A stretch of 46,482 bases of DNA from an uncultured Clostridia bacterium (GTDB taxonomy: Bacteria > Bacillota > Clostridia > Oscillospirales > Ruminococcaceae), in assembly GCA_947628655.1 (NCBI GenBank), contig CANRAS010000016.1, forward strand, positions 1 through 46,482. The letters are read 5' to 3'. A program made the translations under genes and the position numbers. The notes beneath the pieces are model-generated. The model did not search any database and had not been told where the DNA came from. It saw nothing but the letters and a program-made list of their open reading frames with translations. Positions 23,012 to 31,988 of the stretch are shown piece after piece. Numbering within the stretch: the stretch's first letter is position 1; the number at the start of each line of letters is the position of its first letter.

Positions 23012-24031
23012 ATGTTTGGAATGAGCAAAGACATAGGTATCGACCTTGGAACAGCGAATACGCTGGTTTATATGCGCGGAAAGGGTATCATTATACGCGA
23101 ACCATCGGTCGTCGCGGTGGATAAGAAAGCAAGTCAAGTGCGCTATGTGGGGCAGGAGGCTAAGGACGTTATCGGGCGTACCCCCGGTTCTATCGTCGCG
23201 GTAAGACCGCTTAAAGACGGCGTTATCGCGGACTTTGATATGACGAGCATTATGCTCAGTCAATTTATCAAAAAAGCGCTCAAAGGCAAGAACAAAGCGC
23301 GCGTTATAATCTGCATACCGTCGGGAGTTACCGAAGTAGAGCGCCGCGCCGTAAAAGAGGCGGCTCAGCAGGCGGGCGCAAAGCGCGTTTCGATAATAGA
23401 AGAGCCGATGGCGGCGGCAATCGGCGCGGGACTTCCCGTAGCGGAGCCTATGGGAAGTATGATAGTAGACATCGGCGGCGGCACGTCCGAAGTCGCTATT
23501 ATTTCGCTCGGCGGTATTGTAACGGCGCGTTCCGTCAGAGTTGCGGGCGACGAGTTCGACAATGCTATCATCAACTACATCAAGAAGAAGTACAATCTGC
23601 TAATCGGCGAACGTACCGCCGAAAATATCAAGACGGGAATTGGTTCGGCATACAAGACCGATGAAAACGAACCCGTTATGGACATCAAAGGGCGCAACCT
23701 CTTGAACGGTCTGCCCGAAAACATTACGATAACCTCCGAAGAAATCCGCGAGGCGCTTTCCGAACCGCTTTCGCACGTCATCGAGGCGATAAAGACAACG
23801 CTTGAAAAATGCCCGCCCGAACTCGCTTCGGACATTATCGAAACGGGAATAATGCTCGCAGGCGGCGGTGCGCTCCTGCGCGGTCTGGATAAGCTGATAA
23901 ACGAGGAAACGGGAATGCCCGTTAAGATTGCCGAACGCCCGCTCGACTGCGTAGCCGACGGCACGGGCAAGGTGCTTGAAAACATAGACAAGCTGGAAGA
24001 TGTTCTCAGCGAAGATGAAGTCCTTTACTAA
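23012..24031 (+). CDS. mreB: Rod shape-determining protein MreB
   Basis: Actin-like ATPase that forms membrane-bound filaments guiding side-wall peptidoglycan synthesis. The 339-residue product starts with an amphipathic leader and [15 protein letters not shown] (phosphate 1), has [18 protein letters not shown] (phosphate 2) and the adenosine motif [15 protein letters not shown] near the C-terminus. Length is normal. The ATG at 23012 has GGAGGA eight bases upstream. mreC, mreD and a class B PBP follow on the same strand, so this is the elongasome cluster. Distinguishing MreB from the Mbl paralogue is not possible here, but linkage to mreCD favours MreB. Confidence 0.96.
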   Translation: MFGMSKDIGIDLGTANTLVYMRGKGIIIREPSVVAVDKKASQVRYVGQEAKDVIGRTPGSIVAVRPLKDGVIADFDMTSIMLSQFIKKALKGKNKARVIICIPSGVTEVERRAVKEAAQQAGAKRVSIIEEPMAAAIGAGLPVAEPMGSMIVDIGGGTSEVAIISLGGIVTARSVRVAGDEFDNAIINYIKKKYNLLIGERTAENIKTGIGSAYKTDENEPVMDIKGRNLLNGLPENITITSEEIREALSEPLSHVIEAIKTTLEKCPPELASDIIETGIMLAGGGALLRGLDKLINEETGMPVKIAERPLDCVADGTGKVLENIDKLEDVLSEDEVLY

Positions 24032-24041
24032 AGGCAAGGTT

Positions 24042-24075
24042 TCAGAGGTAAGAGATAAGAGGTAAGAAGTAAGCG
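24042..24075. repeat. 7-base-period array between mreB and mreC
   Basis: AGAGGTA/AGAGATA/AGAGGTA/AGAAGTA in strict 7-base phase, followed by a GCAATCCGC-TTT-GCGGATTGC hairpin (24077-24097). It interrupts the operon rather than a gap between transcription units. Confidence 0.85.
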
Positions 24076-24204
24076 AGCAATCCGCTTTGCGGATTGCCCT
24101 GTAAGAGCGCGGGGATTAGGCGTTGAATTTAGAGAGCAGGGCGCGGTTTAACACGCATTGCCCCCGAACCACACGGAAATTAATTTTGCATCAAGGTTTT
24201 TACT

Positions 24205-25071
24205 ATGAGAGAATTTTTTCACAGCGTTAAATTTAAAATACTGTTGGGTATCGCCGCGCTGCTGCTGGGGCTTATGGTGGCGGTCGCGGTTTCGGCGGGC
24301 AAACAGACTACGCCGCAGCAAATTCTCAATACGATAACATACCCGTTTGTAAGAGCCGCGAACGCAATAGCGGACGGCGTCGGCGGGTTCTTCGACAAGA
24401 TGATAAACGCCGACAAGTACAAAGCGCAAAACGATGAACTGCTCGCTAAACTCTCCGAAATGTACAAATACACAATGGACTATGACACTCTCGTAAAGGA
24501 AAACGACCGACTTCGCGAAATGCTCGAAATCAAAAAGAAGAACGAGGACTTCGCGTTTTCGGAGCCGTGCGACGTCGCGTCACGAAACGCAAACGACCTG
24601 TACGGCGGGTTTACTCTGAGAGAGGGAAAGAACAGCGGGCTTTCGTACAACGACCCTGTTATCACGTCCAAAGGACTCGTCGGCAGAATTACGTCGATAG
24701 CCGACAACTACGCGCAGGTGACTACAATAATCAGCCCGCAGGTAAATGTCGGCGTTTATACTACCCGCACGAAAACCACGGGCGTTATCGAAAACGATGT
24801 ATCGTCAGCCGAGCAGGAACTTTGCCTGATGAACGACATCATCAAAGACGCGGACATCAAAGTCGGCGATATAGTGTTCACATCGGGAAAAAGCGGTCTG
24901 TTCCCCGCGGACATACCCGTCGGCACGGTGACGGGTGTGTACGACGACCCGAACGGACTTACGAAACACGCGCTTGTAAAGCCGATGGAAGATGTGAAAG
25001 CGGTGTCGTCGGTATTTGTAATAACAGACTTTGACGGCAAGGGTATTCCGTTTGAAACAGAGGACGAATAA
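24205..25071 (+). CDS. mreC: Rod shape-determining protein MreC
   Basis: Bitopic membrane protein of the elongation complex that links MreB filaments to the periplasmic-side synthases. The 288-residue product has an N-terminal membrane segment (about 12-32), a coiled coil (about 70-110, KAQNDELLAKLSEM...LVKENDRLREMLEIKKK) and the beta-rich MreC domain (ASRNANDLYGGFTL, GLVGRITSI, TTIISPQVNVG). The upstream ribosome binding site is weak (AAGG). It lies 173 bases after mreB with a repeat array in between, and mreD starts four bases beyond its stop. Confidence 0.94.
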   Translation: MREFFHSVKFKILLGIAALLLGLMVAVAVSAGKQTTPQQILNTITYPFVRAANAIADGVGGFFDKMINADKYKAQNDELLAKLSEMYKYTMDYDTLVKENDRLREMLEIKKKNEDFAFSEPCDVASRNANDLYGGFTLREGKNSGLSYNDPVITSKGLVGRITSIADNYAQVTTIISPQVNVGVYTTRTKTTGVIENDVSSAEQELCLMNDIIKDADIKVGDIVFTSGKSGLFPADIPVGTVTGVYDDPNGLTKHALVKPMEDVKAVSSVFVITDFDGKGIPFETEDE

Positions 25072-25075
25072 TATT

Positions 25076-25672
25076 ATGAAAATGCGTCTTACTAACAAAG
25101 CGAGAACACGAAAAGCGGCGGTGCGCTGTTTTTTGAGGTGGGCGCTGTATTCGGCGGCGCTGATATTCTTCTTTGCAATTGAAGGAAACCCGATAATTCC
25201 GAACTACTGTCCTTTACTCTTAATTCCGCTTGCAACGTCGGTCGCGATGTACGAGGGCGACCTTGCCGCGGGGATTTTCGGCGCGCTGTGCGGACTTATG
25301 CTCGATATAGCAAACGGCGTGACCGTAGCGGGATTTTCGGCGCTTTTATTGTTATGCGCGTGTGTTTTCATCTCGCTGCTGTCGCGTTTTTTTGTCAAGA
25401 AAACATTCGTCAGTCACTTGATTTTAAACGCGGGAACTTGCGTTATAATGGCGCTTTTGGACTTCGTGTTCCTGCATTGGGTGTGGGAGGGAACGCAAAG
25501 CGCGATTTCGTTCCGCAAGCTGATACTCCCCGCCTACGGAGGAGCGATTTTCTGGTCGATACCCGTGTATGCGTTGGTCACTCTAATCGTCCGCAAACTC
25601 CGTCCGAAAGAACAACAGCGTCTTGCCGAATCCGCGCAGAATGCCGAAGAGCAGGAGAACGCGGAGGACTGA
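25076..25672 (+). CDS. mreD: Rod shape-determining protein MreD
   Basis: A 198-residue integral membrane protein with about five hydrophobic segments between residues 20 and 180, in the position and style of MreD. The start ATG at 25076 lies four bases after mreC; a TTG at 25031 would overlap mreC. The GAGGA preceding it is 11 bases upstream. The C-terminus is a charged, Glu-rich tail. The sequence is weakly conserved, as usual for MreD, so the call rests on topology and gene order. Confidence 0.88.
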   Translation: MKMRLTNKARTRKAAVRCFLRWALYSAALIFFFAIEGNPIIPNYCPLLLIPLATSVAMYEGDLAAGIFGALCGLMLDIANGVTVAGFSALLLLCACVFISLLSRFFVKKTFVSHLILNAGTCVIMALLDFVFLHWVWEGTQSAISFRKLILPAYGGAIFWSIPVYALVTLIVRKLRPKEQQRLAESAQNAEEQENAED

Positions 25673-25673
25673 T

Positions 25674-25750
25674 AGAAGAAAGCTGTTAGAGGGAAGAAGT
25701 TAGAAGTAAGCTGTCAGAGGTTAGAAGTTAGAAGTAAGAGGTAAGAGATT
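25674..25750. repeat. Long 7-base-period array between mreD and pbp2
   Basis: About eleven units of the AGAAGTT/AGAGGTA type in unbroken 7-base phase, the longest such array in the window, lying directly after the mreD stop within the operon. Confidence 0.88.
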
Positions 25751-25795
25751 GTGAACCGCTAGGCAATTTAGGTCAGTTAAATACAGGTGAACAAA

Positions 25796-27868
25796 ATGGG
25801 CAAATTCTCAAGTATGATACGGTCAATAGTAATGGCGGCATTGGTGATTGTCGCGGCGTTTTTCTGCGGGGTGAAACTTCTCCAGACGCAGATAGTGGAC
25901 GGCGCGAAGTATTTGCAGATGACGAAAAGTATCAAGGTCACTACTCAGGAAATCGAGGCGGCGCGCGGACAAATAGTTGACGCGAACGGCTTGCCGCTGA
26001 ATGTGAATAAGGTATCGCACGCGCTGAATTTTCAGTATTCGTCGCTTCAAAAGGGAAGTGAGAACGATATAATTTACCGCGTTGTCACCGTGCTTTTGAA
26101 CAGCGGCGACAAGTGGAACGATTCGCTCCCGATAAGCGTAAACGCGCCGTATACTTTTCTTGCGGGCAAAGACGAGGACATAGCGAAGATGAAAGAAATC
26201 ATAAACGTCGCGGGTTACTCGAACGCCGAGGATTGTATGTACTGGCTTTGCAGGAATTACAACATCGACGATAAAAAATACGATGAAAAAATGCGCCGTT
26301 ATATCGCGGGCGTGCGCTATGAAATGACGCTGAAACAGTTTTCGGAATACAACAGCAAATTCACTATGGCAAGCGATATAAGCGAAGAGGCGGTTCACGA
26401 ACTCAAAGAACTCGACCAATTTCTGGAGGGCGTTGAAATCAGCGATAATTGGGAACGGCAGTACGAAAACGGCACTCTCGCTCCCCATATACGCGGAATT
26501 GTCGGCGCGATTTCCGAAGAGCAGTACGAAGAACTGAAAGATAAGGGATACAACGCAAACGACATAATCGGGCGCGAGGGCGCGGAAAAGGCTCTTGAAG
26601 ATATTCTGCACGGCACGCGCGGCGAACGCACGATAACGCAAAGCAGTGAAGTTACGGGCATTAAAGAGGAAATCACGAAACAACCGCAGGCGGGAAACTC
26701 CGTAATGCTGACGATTGACGGGGAACTCCAAAAGCTGATACAGGACGCTTTGAAATACCACATAGATTTTCTTAATTCCGAATACCTCACTCCCGCGATA
26801 AACTACACCGGCTTAGGCAAGGGGTGCAAGGCGGGCGCTATAGTCGTACTCGATACAAAGACGGGCGGTGTGCTTGCGTGCGCCAGCTACCCGACTTATG
26901 ACATAAACGATATGGTAAAGGACTATGACGAAGTTCTTTACCGCGACGGTTCGCCGCTCCTTAACCGCGCGCTGTTCGGCGAATACCGCCCCGGTTCTAC
27001 ATTCAAGACAATAACGGCGACCGCGGGTATGGCGGAGGGCGCGATTACCCCGACAAGTACAATCACCTGCGGACACAACTACCCGTATTACGGCGGGAAG
27101 TTCACTTGTCTTGGCGCGCACGGCGCAATTCCCGTAAAAGTCGGACTTCAGTATTCGTGCAATATTTTCTTCTATGAAACCGCCCGCCGAATCGGCATAG
27201 ATAAACTCGCGTATTGGGGGAAAATGTACGGCGTCGGCGAACCGTTAGGACTTGAACTCGATATGGCGACGGGGCATATGAGTTCGCTTGAATACTTTGA
27301 GGAAATGGGCTACGAATGGTACGAGGGCAACATCATACAAGCGGGAATAGGTCAGTGTGAAACCGCGCTTACTCCTATGCACTTAGCAGTTCAGGCAATG
27401 ACAATAGCGAACAAGGGCGTAAGATACGAACCGCATATTGTAAAATCCGTCTACAATTATGATTTTTCCGAAAAGCTGTATGACAAAGAACCCGTCATCG
27501 CCGAGGATTTTTCCGACCTGCCGAATATGGAAGAATATATGAACGCGATTAAAGAGGGTATGCAGTTAATGGCGGATACGCAGGTTAGCTTTAACGTCGC
27601 GGGCGCGGGCTTTGTAAACACGTTCGATTATCTGGGCTTTAAGGGCAAGGTAGCGTCAAAGAGCGGTACTCCGCAGACCTCCGAAGATGAATACAACTCT
27701 GCGTTTATAGGATTTTACCCCGCCGACGACCCGCAGATAGCATTCGGCATTTTGCTTGAACAAGGCGAATATTCCAAAGTCCTCGCGGCTAACGTGGTAA
27801 ACGCCTACGCGAACAGGAAAATCAGTACGCAGTATGACGAAAAGGGCGTACCGAAAAGTATTCTTTAA
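25796..27868 (+). CDS. mrdA: Class B penicillin-binding protein (PBP2/MrdA type)
   Basis: Monofunctional transpeptidase for side-wall elongation. The 690-residue product has one membrane segment (about 9-30), a dimerisation/pedestal region and the transpeptidase domain. Active-site motifs: SxxK as STFK (S401-K404), SxN as SCN (454-456) and KSGT (622-625). The ATG at 25796 has AGGTGA five bases upstream; the GTG at 25787 lies within that site. Placement after mreBCD identifies it as the elongasome PBP. No rodA gene follows in this window. Confidence 0.93.
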   Translation: MGKFSSMIRSIVMAALVIVAAFFCGVKLLQTQIVDGAKYLQMTKSIKVTTQEIEAARGQIVDANGLPLNVNKVSHALNFQYSSLQKGSENDIIYRVVTVLLNSGDKWNDSLPISVNAPYTFLAGKDEDIAKMKEIINVAGYSNAEDCMYWLCRNYNIDDKKYDEKMRRYIAGVRYEMTLKQFSEYNSKFTMASDISEEAVHELKELDQFLEGVEISDNWERQYENGTLAPHIRGIVGAISEEQYEELKDKGYNANDIIGREGAEKALEDILHGTRGERTITQSSEVTGIKEEITKQPQAGNSVMLTIDGELQKLIQDALKYHIDFLNSEYLTPAINYTGLGKGCKAGAIVVLDTKTGGVLACASYPTYDINDMVKDYDEVLYRDGSPLLNRALFGEYRPGSTFKTITATAGMAEGAITPTSTITCGHNYPYYGGKFTCLGAHGAIPVKVGLQYSCNIFFYETARRIGIDKLAYWGKMYGVGEPLGLELDMATGHMSSLEYFEEMGYEWYEGNIIQAGIGQCETALTPMHLAVQAMTIANKGVRYEPHIVKSVYNYDFSEKLYDKEPVIAEDFSDLPNMEEYMNAIKEGMQLMADTQVSFNVAGAGFVNTFDYLGFKGKVASKSGTPQTSEDEYNSAFIGFYPADDPQIAFGILLEQGEYSKVLAANVVNAYANRKISTQYDEKGVPKSIL

Positions 27869-27978
27869 AACGCTTGTAAACGCGCCGAATACCGCGCTGT
27901 TTCATATTAATTCAAGCACCGCAGACGCGTCCGATGCCGTTCGCGTTTGCAATAATCACACTTTCAAGGAGAACTCAA

Positions 27979-29268
27979 ATGAAAACACAACACGCAAAAC
28001 TCCTCGCAATTTTCTTGTCCGTACTGTGTTGGGCGGCGATTTTATCGGGCTGTTCGTACACCGAACGTCCCGTTTCATCGGCGCAGTCAACGCCTGCGCA
28101 GTCGGTGAACAGCACGAGCAGTACAAGCAGTACAAGCACTTTTTCAAGCACATCAACGCAAAGTTCCTCGACATCAAGCACAAGTTCGGCAGTCAGTACG
28201 TCCGTTGCGCAGTCGGGTCCGCACTTTTCGTTTTCGCTCGACCCCGCATTGGAACAGCCCGAAAGCGCGAACATCTCGATATGCAGTCTGTCGCAGGCGC
28301 TCGATAATTTCGCGGAAATCTCCGCAAAACCCGCCGAAGGCACGCCCGAAGATATAGTGAAAACCCTGTTGGAGCGCAACATACTTTGTTTCGCGGCAAT
28401 GCAGGGCAAGTGCTGGGTATACGCGGAAAATACCGCAGAGGATTATGTGCCTATCAGTTCGGGATACATCACAAGTGTGGAGCAGGTACAGCAGTTGTTT
28501 GACAGCACCTACACCGCCGACCAGTCGTGGCGGCTTATGCACCCGCAGGAGGCGGGAGGTTACGGCGATGTTTTTCAAGTGATAAACGAGAAACTTTGTT
28601 TTCAGAGCCAGCACCTGCGCAAAAACAACGGCGATTCGTTCTCCGTACCGACGTATGCCGCGATAATTGAGGCGAACGACAGCGAGATAACGTTCGGGCG
28701 TTACTACACAAGCAAACCCGACGGCGGCACTCAGCCGAACAATATGCTGTTCAAGGCAATTAACGAGAACGGCGCGTGGCGGCTTGACACTTACATAACC
28801 GACGCTCCCGCGTTTGTTCAGCAATACAGCAGTCTTATTACGACAGGACGCACGGGCGCTCCGGAACTTATGGAACTCGCCAAAGAGCAAGTCGGCAATA
28901 TCGGCGGCAGGAAGTATTGGGAATGGTACGGCTTTGACACTCACATCGAATGGTGCGCGGCATTTGTTTCGTGGATATACAACGAAGGCGGCAAGGACGA
29001 GCCGTTCTTTACGGGCTGTTACACGGGTGCGGAATGGTTCAAGGAGCGCGGTCAATGGGGCGACATCAACTACCCCGACATTGCGCCCGCCGACTGCATT
29101 TTCTTTGACTGGAACTTAGACGGCGATGCAGACCACGTCGGTTTGGTACTCGGCACGGACGGCGACAACGTATACACTATAGAGGGCAACCGCGACGACA
29201 TCTGCATAACCCGAACCTACCCGCGCACCTACCAATGGATAGCGGGGTACGGTTTAATGAATTGGTGA
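27979..29268 (+). CDS. Lipoprotein with C-terminal CHAP amidase domain
   Basis: A 429-residue predicted lipoprotein: signal peptide with lipobox AILSGC (Cys at about residue 24), then a Ser/Thr-rich linker of about 50 residues, a middle domain of unknown type (about 80-280) and a CHAP domain. CHAP features are EWCAAFVSWIYNEGG with the catalytic Cys, DADHVGLV with the His, and IEGN. CHAP enzymes cleave peptidoglycan peptide or amide bonds. AAGGAG lies seven bases before the ATG. It follows pbp2 by 110 bases on the same strand, so it may be a wall-remodelling partner of the rod system. Confidence 0.88.
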   Translation: MKTQHAKLLAIFLSVLCWAAILSGCSYTERPVSSAQSTPAQSVNSTSSTSSTSTFSSTSTQSSSTSSTSSAVSTSVAQSGPHFSFSLDPALEQPESANISICSLSQALDNFAEISAKPAEGTPEDIVKTLLERNILCFAAMQGKCWVYAENTAEDYVPISSGYITSVEQVQQLFDSTYTADQSWRLMHPQEAGGYGDVFQVINEKLCFQSQHLRKNNGDSFSVPTYAAIIEANDSEITFGRYYTSKPDGGTQPNNMLFKAINENGAWRLDTYITDAPAFVQQYSSLITTGRTGAPELMELAKEQVGNIGGRKYWEWYGFDTHIEWCAAFVSWIYNEGGKDEPFFTGCYTGAEWFKERGQWGDINYPDIAPADCIFFDWNLDGDADHVGLVLGTDGDNVYTIEGNRDDICITRTYPRTYQWIAGYGLMNW

Positions 29269-29296
29269 GGAGAGGTAGGAGGTTAGAGGTAAGAGC
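29269..29296. repeat. 7-base-period array
   Basis: GAGAGGT/AGGAGGT/TAGAGGT/AAGAG in 7-base phase, beginning directly after the CHAP lipoprotein stop. Confidence 0.75.
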
Positions 29297-29302
29297 GCGG
29301 GC

Positions 29303-29344
29303 GCGCAGTTTATAGTGCATAATGCGCAGTGAACAGTGTTAGGT
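29303..29344. repeat. 7-base-period tract (GCGCAGT type)
   Basis: GCGCAGT/TTATAGT/GCATAAT/GCGCAGT/GAACAGT/GTTAGGT: the final GT recurs in most units at 7-base spacing. Confidence 0.75.
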
Positions 29345-29407
29345 GCGCACTTCGTGCGCGGAAAGATTGTCTTTAAGTCAAAAGGCTGACACACTAAATA
29401 ATTAAAG

Positions 29408-29440
29408 CCCCCGCCGACGGCGGGGGTTGATTTTTTGTTT
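29408..29440 (+). terminator. Terminator-like hairpin
   Basis: CCCCCGCC-GAC-GGCGGGGG followed by TTGATTTTTTG. It may end the CHAP lipoprotein transcript about 140 bases past its stop; it is also of the general gap-hairpin type. Confidence 0.5.
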
Positions 29441-29568
29441 AGAGAAACCTCTTTACCGCGCGGTTCGGCGTGGCTCAATTCAAGCGCCCTTTGCCTTTAT
29501 CCCGCGTACCGTAGCCGTCCCGCGTATTAACGCACCCTTACCGCCCGTGTACGCGCTGTTGCCCGTAC

Positions 29569-29641
29569 GCCCGCAATTCGCCTGACGGCGAATTAACGGC
29601 GCTGGCGCGCCGTTGTTTTGCGCTCCGCGCAAAACGCGGGC
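29569..29641 (-). repeat. Element A copy 4 (reverse orientation)
   Basis: Outer GCCCGC (29569-29574) and GCGGGC (29636-29641) close three abutting hairpins in the reverse order of copy 1. Stems are unchanged. Read on the minus strand the middle loop is GCCA instead of GACA. No element B accompanies it. Confidence 0.9.
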
Positions 29642-29642
29642 T

Positions 29643-29913
29643 TTGTTATGCGGGTAAGTGGCTTTGGGCTTGAGGTTCGCAACGCGCCTTTGGCAGCTTT
29701 TCCTCGCGCCTTCCCTCTTTCCCCCTTACGGGGGAAATTCGGTCGGGCGCGGGAAAAGCTGCACCTCGTAACTGATAACAGCCGCCTTTCGGCGGCTGTC
29801 GGTTTCGCCGCTGCGCGGCGACACGGGGCTCTGCCCCGTGACCCCGCCACCTTTGAAAAGGTGGACGAAACTTTTGCTGCCTACGGCGGGGTCGGTTACG
29901 GCTGCTACGCCGT
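29643..29913 (+). repeat. Element C copy 2 (modular multi-hairpin repeat)
   Basis: A long imperfect stem AGCTTTTCC/GGAAAAGCT (29695-29703/29752-29760) encloses CGCGCC/GGCGCG and CCCCC-TTAC-GGGGG. Then come AGCCGCC-TTTC-GGCGGCT, TCGCCGC/GCGGCGA, ACGGGGC-TCTG-GCCCCGT-type and CCACCTTT/AAAGGTGG (29847-29864) hairpins. Homologous to 19149-19425 in opposite orientation. Confidence 0.8.
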
Positions 29914-29914
29914 T

Positions 29915-29957
29915 TTCTTACCTCTTACCTCTTACTTCTTACTTCTTACCTCTAACC
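29915..29957. repeat. 7-base-period array
   Basis: TTACCTC/TTACTTC units (reverse complement of the AGAGGTA type) in strict phase, ending two bases before the UPF0210 stop codon. Confidence 0.85.
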
Positions 29958-29959
29958 GC

Positions 29960-31312
29960 TCAATTCTTCAAACTCTGTAACGGCGCAGGTATTCTCCCTC
30001 CGCGCGAAATAAACTTCGCCGAACTGAACCTGCTTACGGGCATAACGGGTCCGCTGCCGAACAATCCGCCAAATTCCAGCGTTTCGCCCTCTTTCATACC
30101 GATTGCGGGAATTACACGAACGGCGGTCGTTTTGGAGTTCACCATACCGATTGCCGCCTCGTCAGCAATTATCGCGGAAATCGTTTCCGCGGGAGTATCC
30201 CCCGCGACTACTATCATATCAAGCCCAACAGAGCATACCGCCGTCATCGCCTCTAATTTTTCTATAGAAAGTGAACCCCGGTTTACCGCGTCTATCATTC
30301 CCGCGTCCTCGGACACGGGGATAAACGCGCCCGAAAGCCCGCCGACGTGCGAGGACGCCATAACGCCGCCTTTCTTTACCGCGTCATTGAGCAAAGCAAG
30401 ACACGCCGTCGTGCCGTGTGCGCCGCAGCTTTCAAGTCCGATTTCTTCAAGAATGTGCGCTACCGAATCGCCGACAGCGGGCGTGGGAGCGAGCGACAAG
30501 TCCACTATCCCGAAAGGCACGCCGAGCCGCTTTGACGCCTCTGTTCCGACAAGCTGACCCATACGAGTTATCTTGAACGCGGTTTTCTTGATAACATCGG
30601 CAATCTCGCTTATATTCGCGTCGGGGTGCTTGGCAAGCGCCGCGCGGACTACTCCCGGTCCCGAAACGCCGACGTTTATTTCACAATCGTATTCGCCGAC
30701 GCCGTGGAATGCTCCCGCCATAAACGGGTTGTCCTCAGGCGCGTTGCAGAATACAACAATCTTTGCCGCGCCAAAGCAATGGTCGTCTTTGGTAACCTCG
30801 CTTGCCTGCTTTATAATACGCCCCATTATCGCCACCGCGTCCATATTTATACCCGCCTTTGTAGAGCCGATGTTCACGGACGAGCAGACGTTTTTCGTTT
30901 CGGCAAGCGCCTGCGGAATGGATTTGATAAGTTCCTTGTCGCCTGCGGAAAAGCCCTTGTGAACAAGCGCGGAATACCCGCCGATATAGTTCACGCCCGT
31001 ACCCTCGGCAACGCGCTGTAACGCTCTCGCATACTTCAGGGGTTCGCCCGACGCGGCGGACACAATCGCAATCGGCGTTACGGAAATCCGCTTGTTGATA
31101 ATCGGAATACCGTACTGTTTTTCAATATCCTCGCCTGTTTTCACGAGATTTTCCGCTTTGCGCATCATTTTCTCGTAAATTTTCGCACAAGCCCTGTCGG
31201 CGTCGCTGTCTATGCAGTCAAGCAGAGAAATCCCCATTGTGATAGTCCTAATATCGAGGTTCTCCTCCTGTATCATCTTTATAGTTTCCAAAATGTCCGT
31301 TGTACTTACCAT
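29960..31312 (-). CDS. UPF0210 / PFL-family protein
   Basis: A 450-residue protein of the UPF0210 (DUF711) family. N-terminal [13 protein letters not shown] and later GCHGV-like phrases ([44 protein letters not shown]) are typical. The fold resembles glycyl-radical barrels, hence the name PFL family, but a glycyl-radical motif is not evident and the reaction is unknown. AAGGAG lies nine bases before the ATG. It is downstream of the ACT-domain gene on the same strand, a pairing known across Firmicutes, though here 406 bases of repeat DNA separate them. Confidence 0.9.
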   Translation of the reverse strand: MVSTTDILETIKMIQEENLDIRTITMGISLLDCIDSDADRACAKIYEKMMRKAENLVKTGEDIEKQYGIPIINKRISVTPIAIVSAASGEPLKYARALQRVAEGTGVNYIGGYSALVHKGFSAGDKELIKSIPQALAETKNVCSSVNIGSTKAGINMDAVAIMGRIIKQASEVTKDDHCFGAAKIVVFCNAPEDNPFMAGAFHGVGEYDCEINVGVSGPGVVRAALAKHPDANISEIADVIKKTAFKITRMGQLVGTEASKRLGVPFGIVDLSLAPTPAVGDSVAHILEEIGLESCGAHGTTACLALLNDAVKKGGVMASSHVGGLSGAFIPVSEDAGMIDAVNRGSLSIEKLEAMTAVCSVGLDMIVVAGDTPAETISAIIADEAAIGMVNSKTTAVRVIPAIGMKEGETLEFGGLFGSGPVMPVSRFSSAKFISRGGRIPAPLQSLKN

Positions 31313-31330
31313 CGTTGTTTACTCCTTCTA

Positions 31331-31401
31331 TTAGAGGCTGGAGATTTAGAGGTCAGAGGCTGGGCGGTTAGAAGTAAGAGGTTAGAGGTAGGAGGTAAGA
31401 A
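31331..31401. repeat. 7-base-period array
   Basis: AGAGGCT/GGAGATT/TAGAGGT/CAGAGGC then GTTAGAA/GTAAGAG/GTTAGAG/GTAGGAG: 7-base spacing with one phase change in the middle. Confidence 0.8.
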
Positions 31402-31496
31402 CTTGAACCCTTGCCGTTGCCCGCTCACCTATAGGCTAATTATCTATTGCCATTTATTGACAATTGCGCGGAGTAACGTTAAAATCCCGCGCCACC

Positions 31497-31709
31497 CCAA
31501 CTAACTACTAACAACTATTCTCTGGCAACTATGCGGGCATTGCTTTAATTTTCCCGTGCTTTTCCCCGCCGTAGGCGGGGAAAAGCACTTAAAGTCCTAT
31601 GACACCCCAACTAATTACTAACAACTATTCTCTAGCAACTATGCGGGGAATACACTATAAAGCCCCGCGCCACTCCAACTAATTACTAATAACTAATCTC
31701 TAGCTACTT
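31497..31709. repeat. Three copies of a 7-base-period module
   Basis: Each copy reads close to CTAATTA/CTAACAA/CTATTCT/CTAGCAA/CT, at 31497-31530, 31607-31640 and 31674-31709. The first two continue into ATGCGGG. The same module occurs at 741-770 and, reversed, at 32164-32202. Confidence 0.8.
31556..31588. repeat. 15-bp perfect hairpin
   Basis: GTGCTTTTCCCCGCC-GTA-GGCGGGGAAAAGCAC, between two of the 7-base-period modules. Confidence 0.85.
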
Positions 31710-31718
31710 AATCAACCT

Positions 31719-31988
31719 TTAAATTCTATGCATCGAATTAAAAATATCCTCGTGCATGACGTGGATTTGCAAGCCCATTTCTTCGCCCGCTTTTACCAAC
31801 TTGTCCGCGAAGTCTATATACTCCACGGTAAGCCCCGATATTTCTATCAGCATTGTCATCGCGAACAAATCCTGCATTATCGTCTGCGTCACGTCCATCA
31901 CGTTCGCCTTGTATTCGGCGCATATACCGCTCACTTTGGCAAGTATTCCCACCGTGTCTTTTCCGATTACTGCTACTACCGCTCTCAT
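31719..31988 (-). CDS. ACT-domain protein (UPF0237)
   Basis: An 89-residue stand-alone ACT domain: RAVVAVIGKDTVGILAKVSGICAEYKANVMDV is the typical ligand-binding beta-alpha-beta start, as in GcvR-like regulators. It probably binds a small molecule, perhaps an amino acid; the ligand is unknown. GGAGGAATT precedes the ATG and a promoter lies at 32062-32090. It is the first gene of the pair with UPF0210. Confidence 0.93.
   Translation of the reverse strand: MRAVVAVIGKDTVGILAKVSGICAEYKANVMDVTQTIMQDLFAMTMLIEISGLTVEYIDFADKLVKAGEEMGLQIHVMHEDIFNSMHRI

Larger units (their letters stand above)
29269..29959. repeat. Repeat-only convergent gap
   Basis: No gene. Contents in order: 7-base arrays (29269-29296, 29303-29344), a hairpin GCGCACTTCGTGCGC, the inverted 23-mer (29361-29383), a hairpin with a T-run (29408-29440), linker plus element A in reverse orientation (29455-29641), element C (29643-29913) and a 7-base array (29915-29957) that ends two bases before the UPF0210 stop codon. 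Confidence 0.8.
31313..31718. repeat. Repeat-filled gap inside the ACT - UPF0210 operon
   Basis: No gene. Holds a long AGAGGTT-type array (31331-31401), three near-identical tracts of the CTAATTACTAACAACTATTC type (31497-31530, 31607-31640, 31674-31709) and a 15-bp perfect hairpin (31556-31588). Confidence 0.8.

Noticed and set aside
27834-28307. Open frame overlapping the start of the CHAP lipoprotein gene
   Set aside because: Another frame encodes a textbook lipoprotein signal with AAGGAG before its ATG; this one is a shadow.
29618-29980. 120-codon frame across element C and its reverse-strand counterpart
   Set aside because: Product changes with each hairpin module, no start signals, and the homologous copy at 19149-19425 does not keep the frame.
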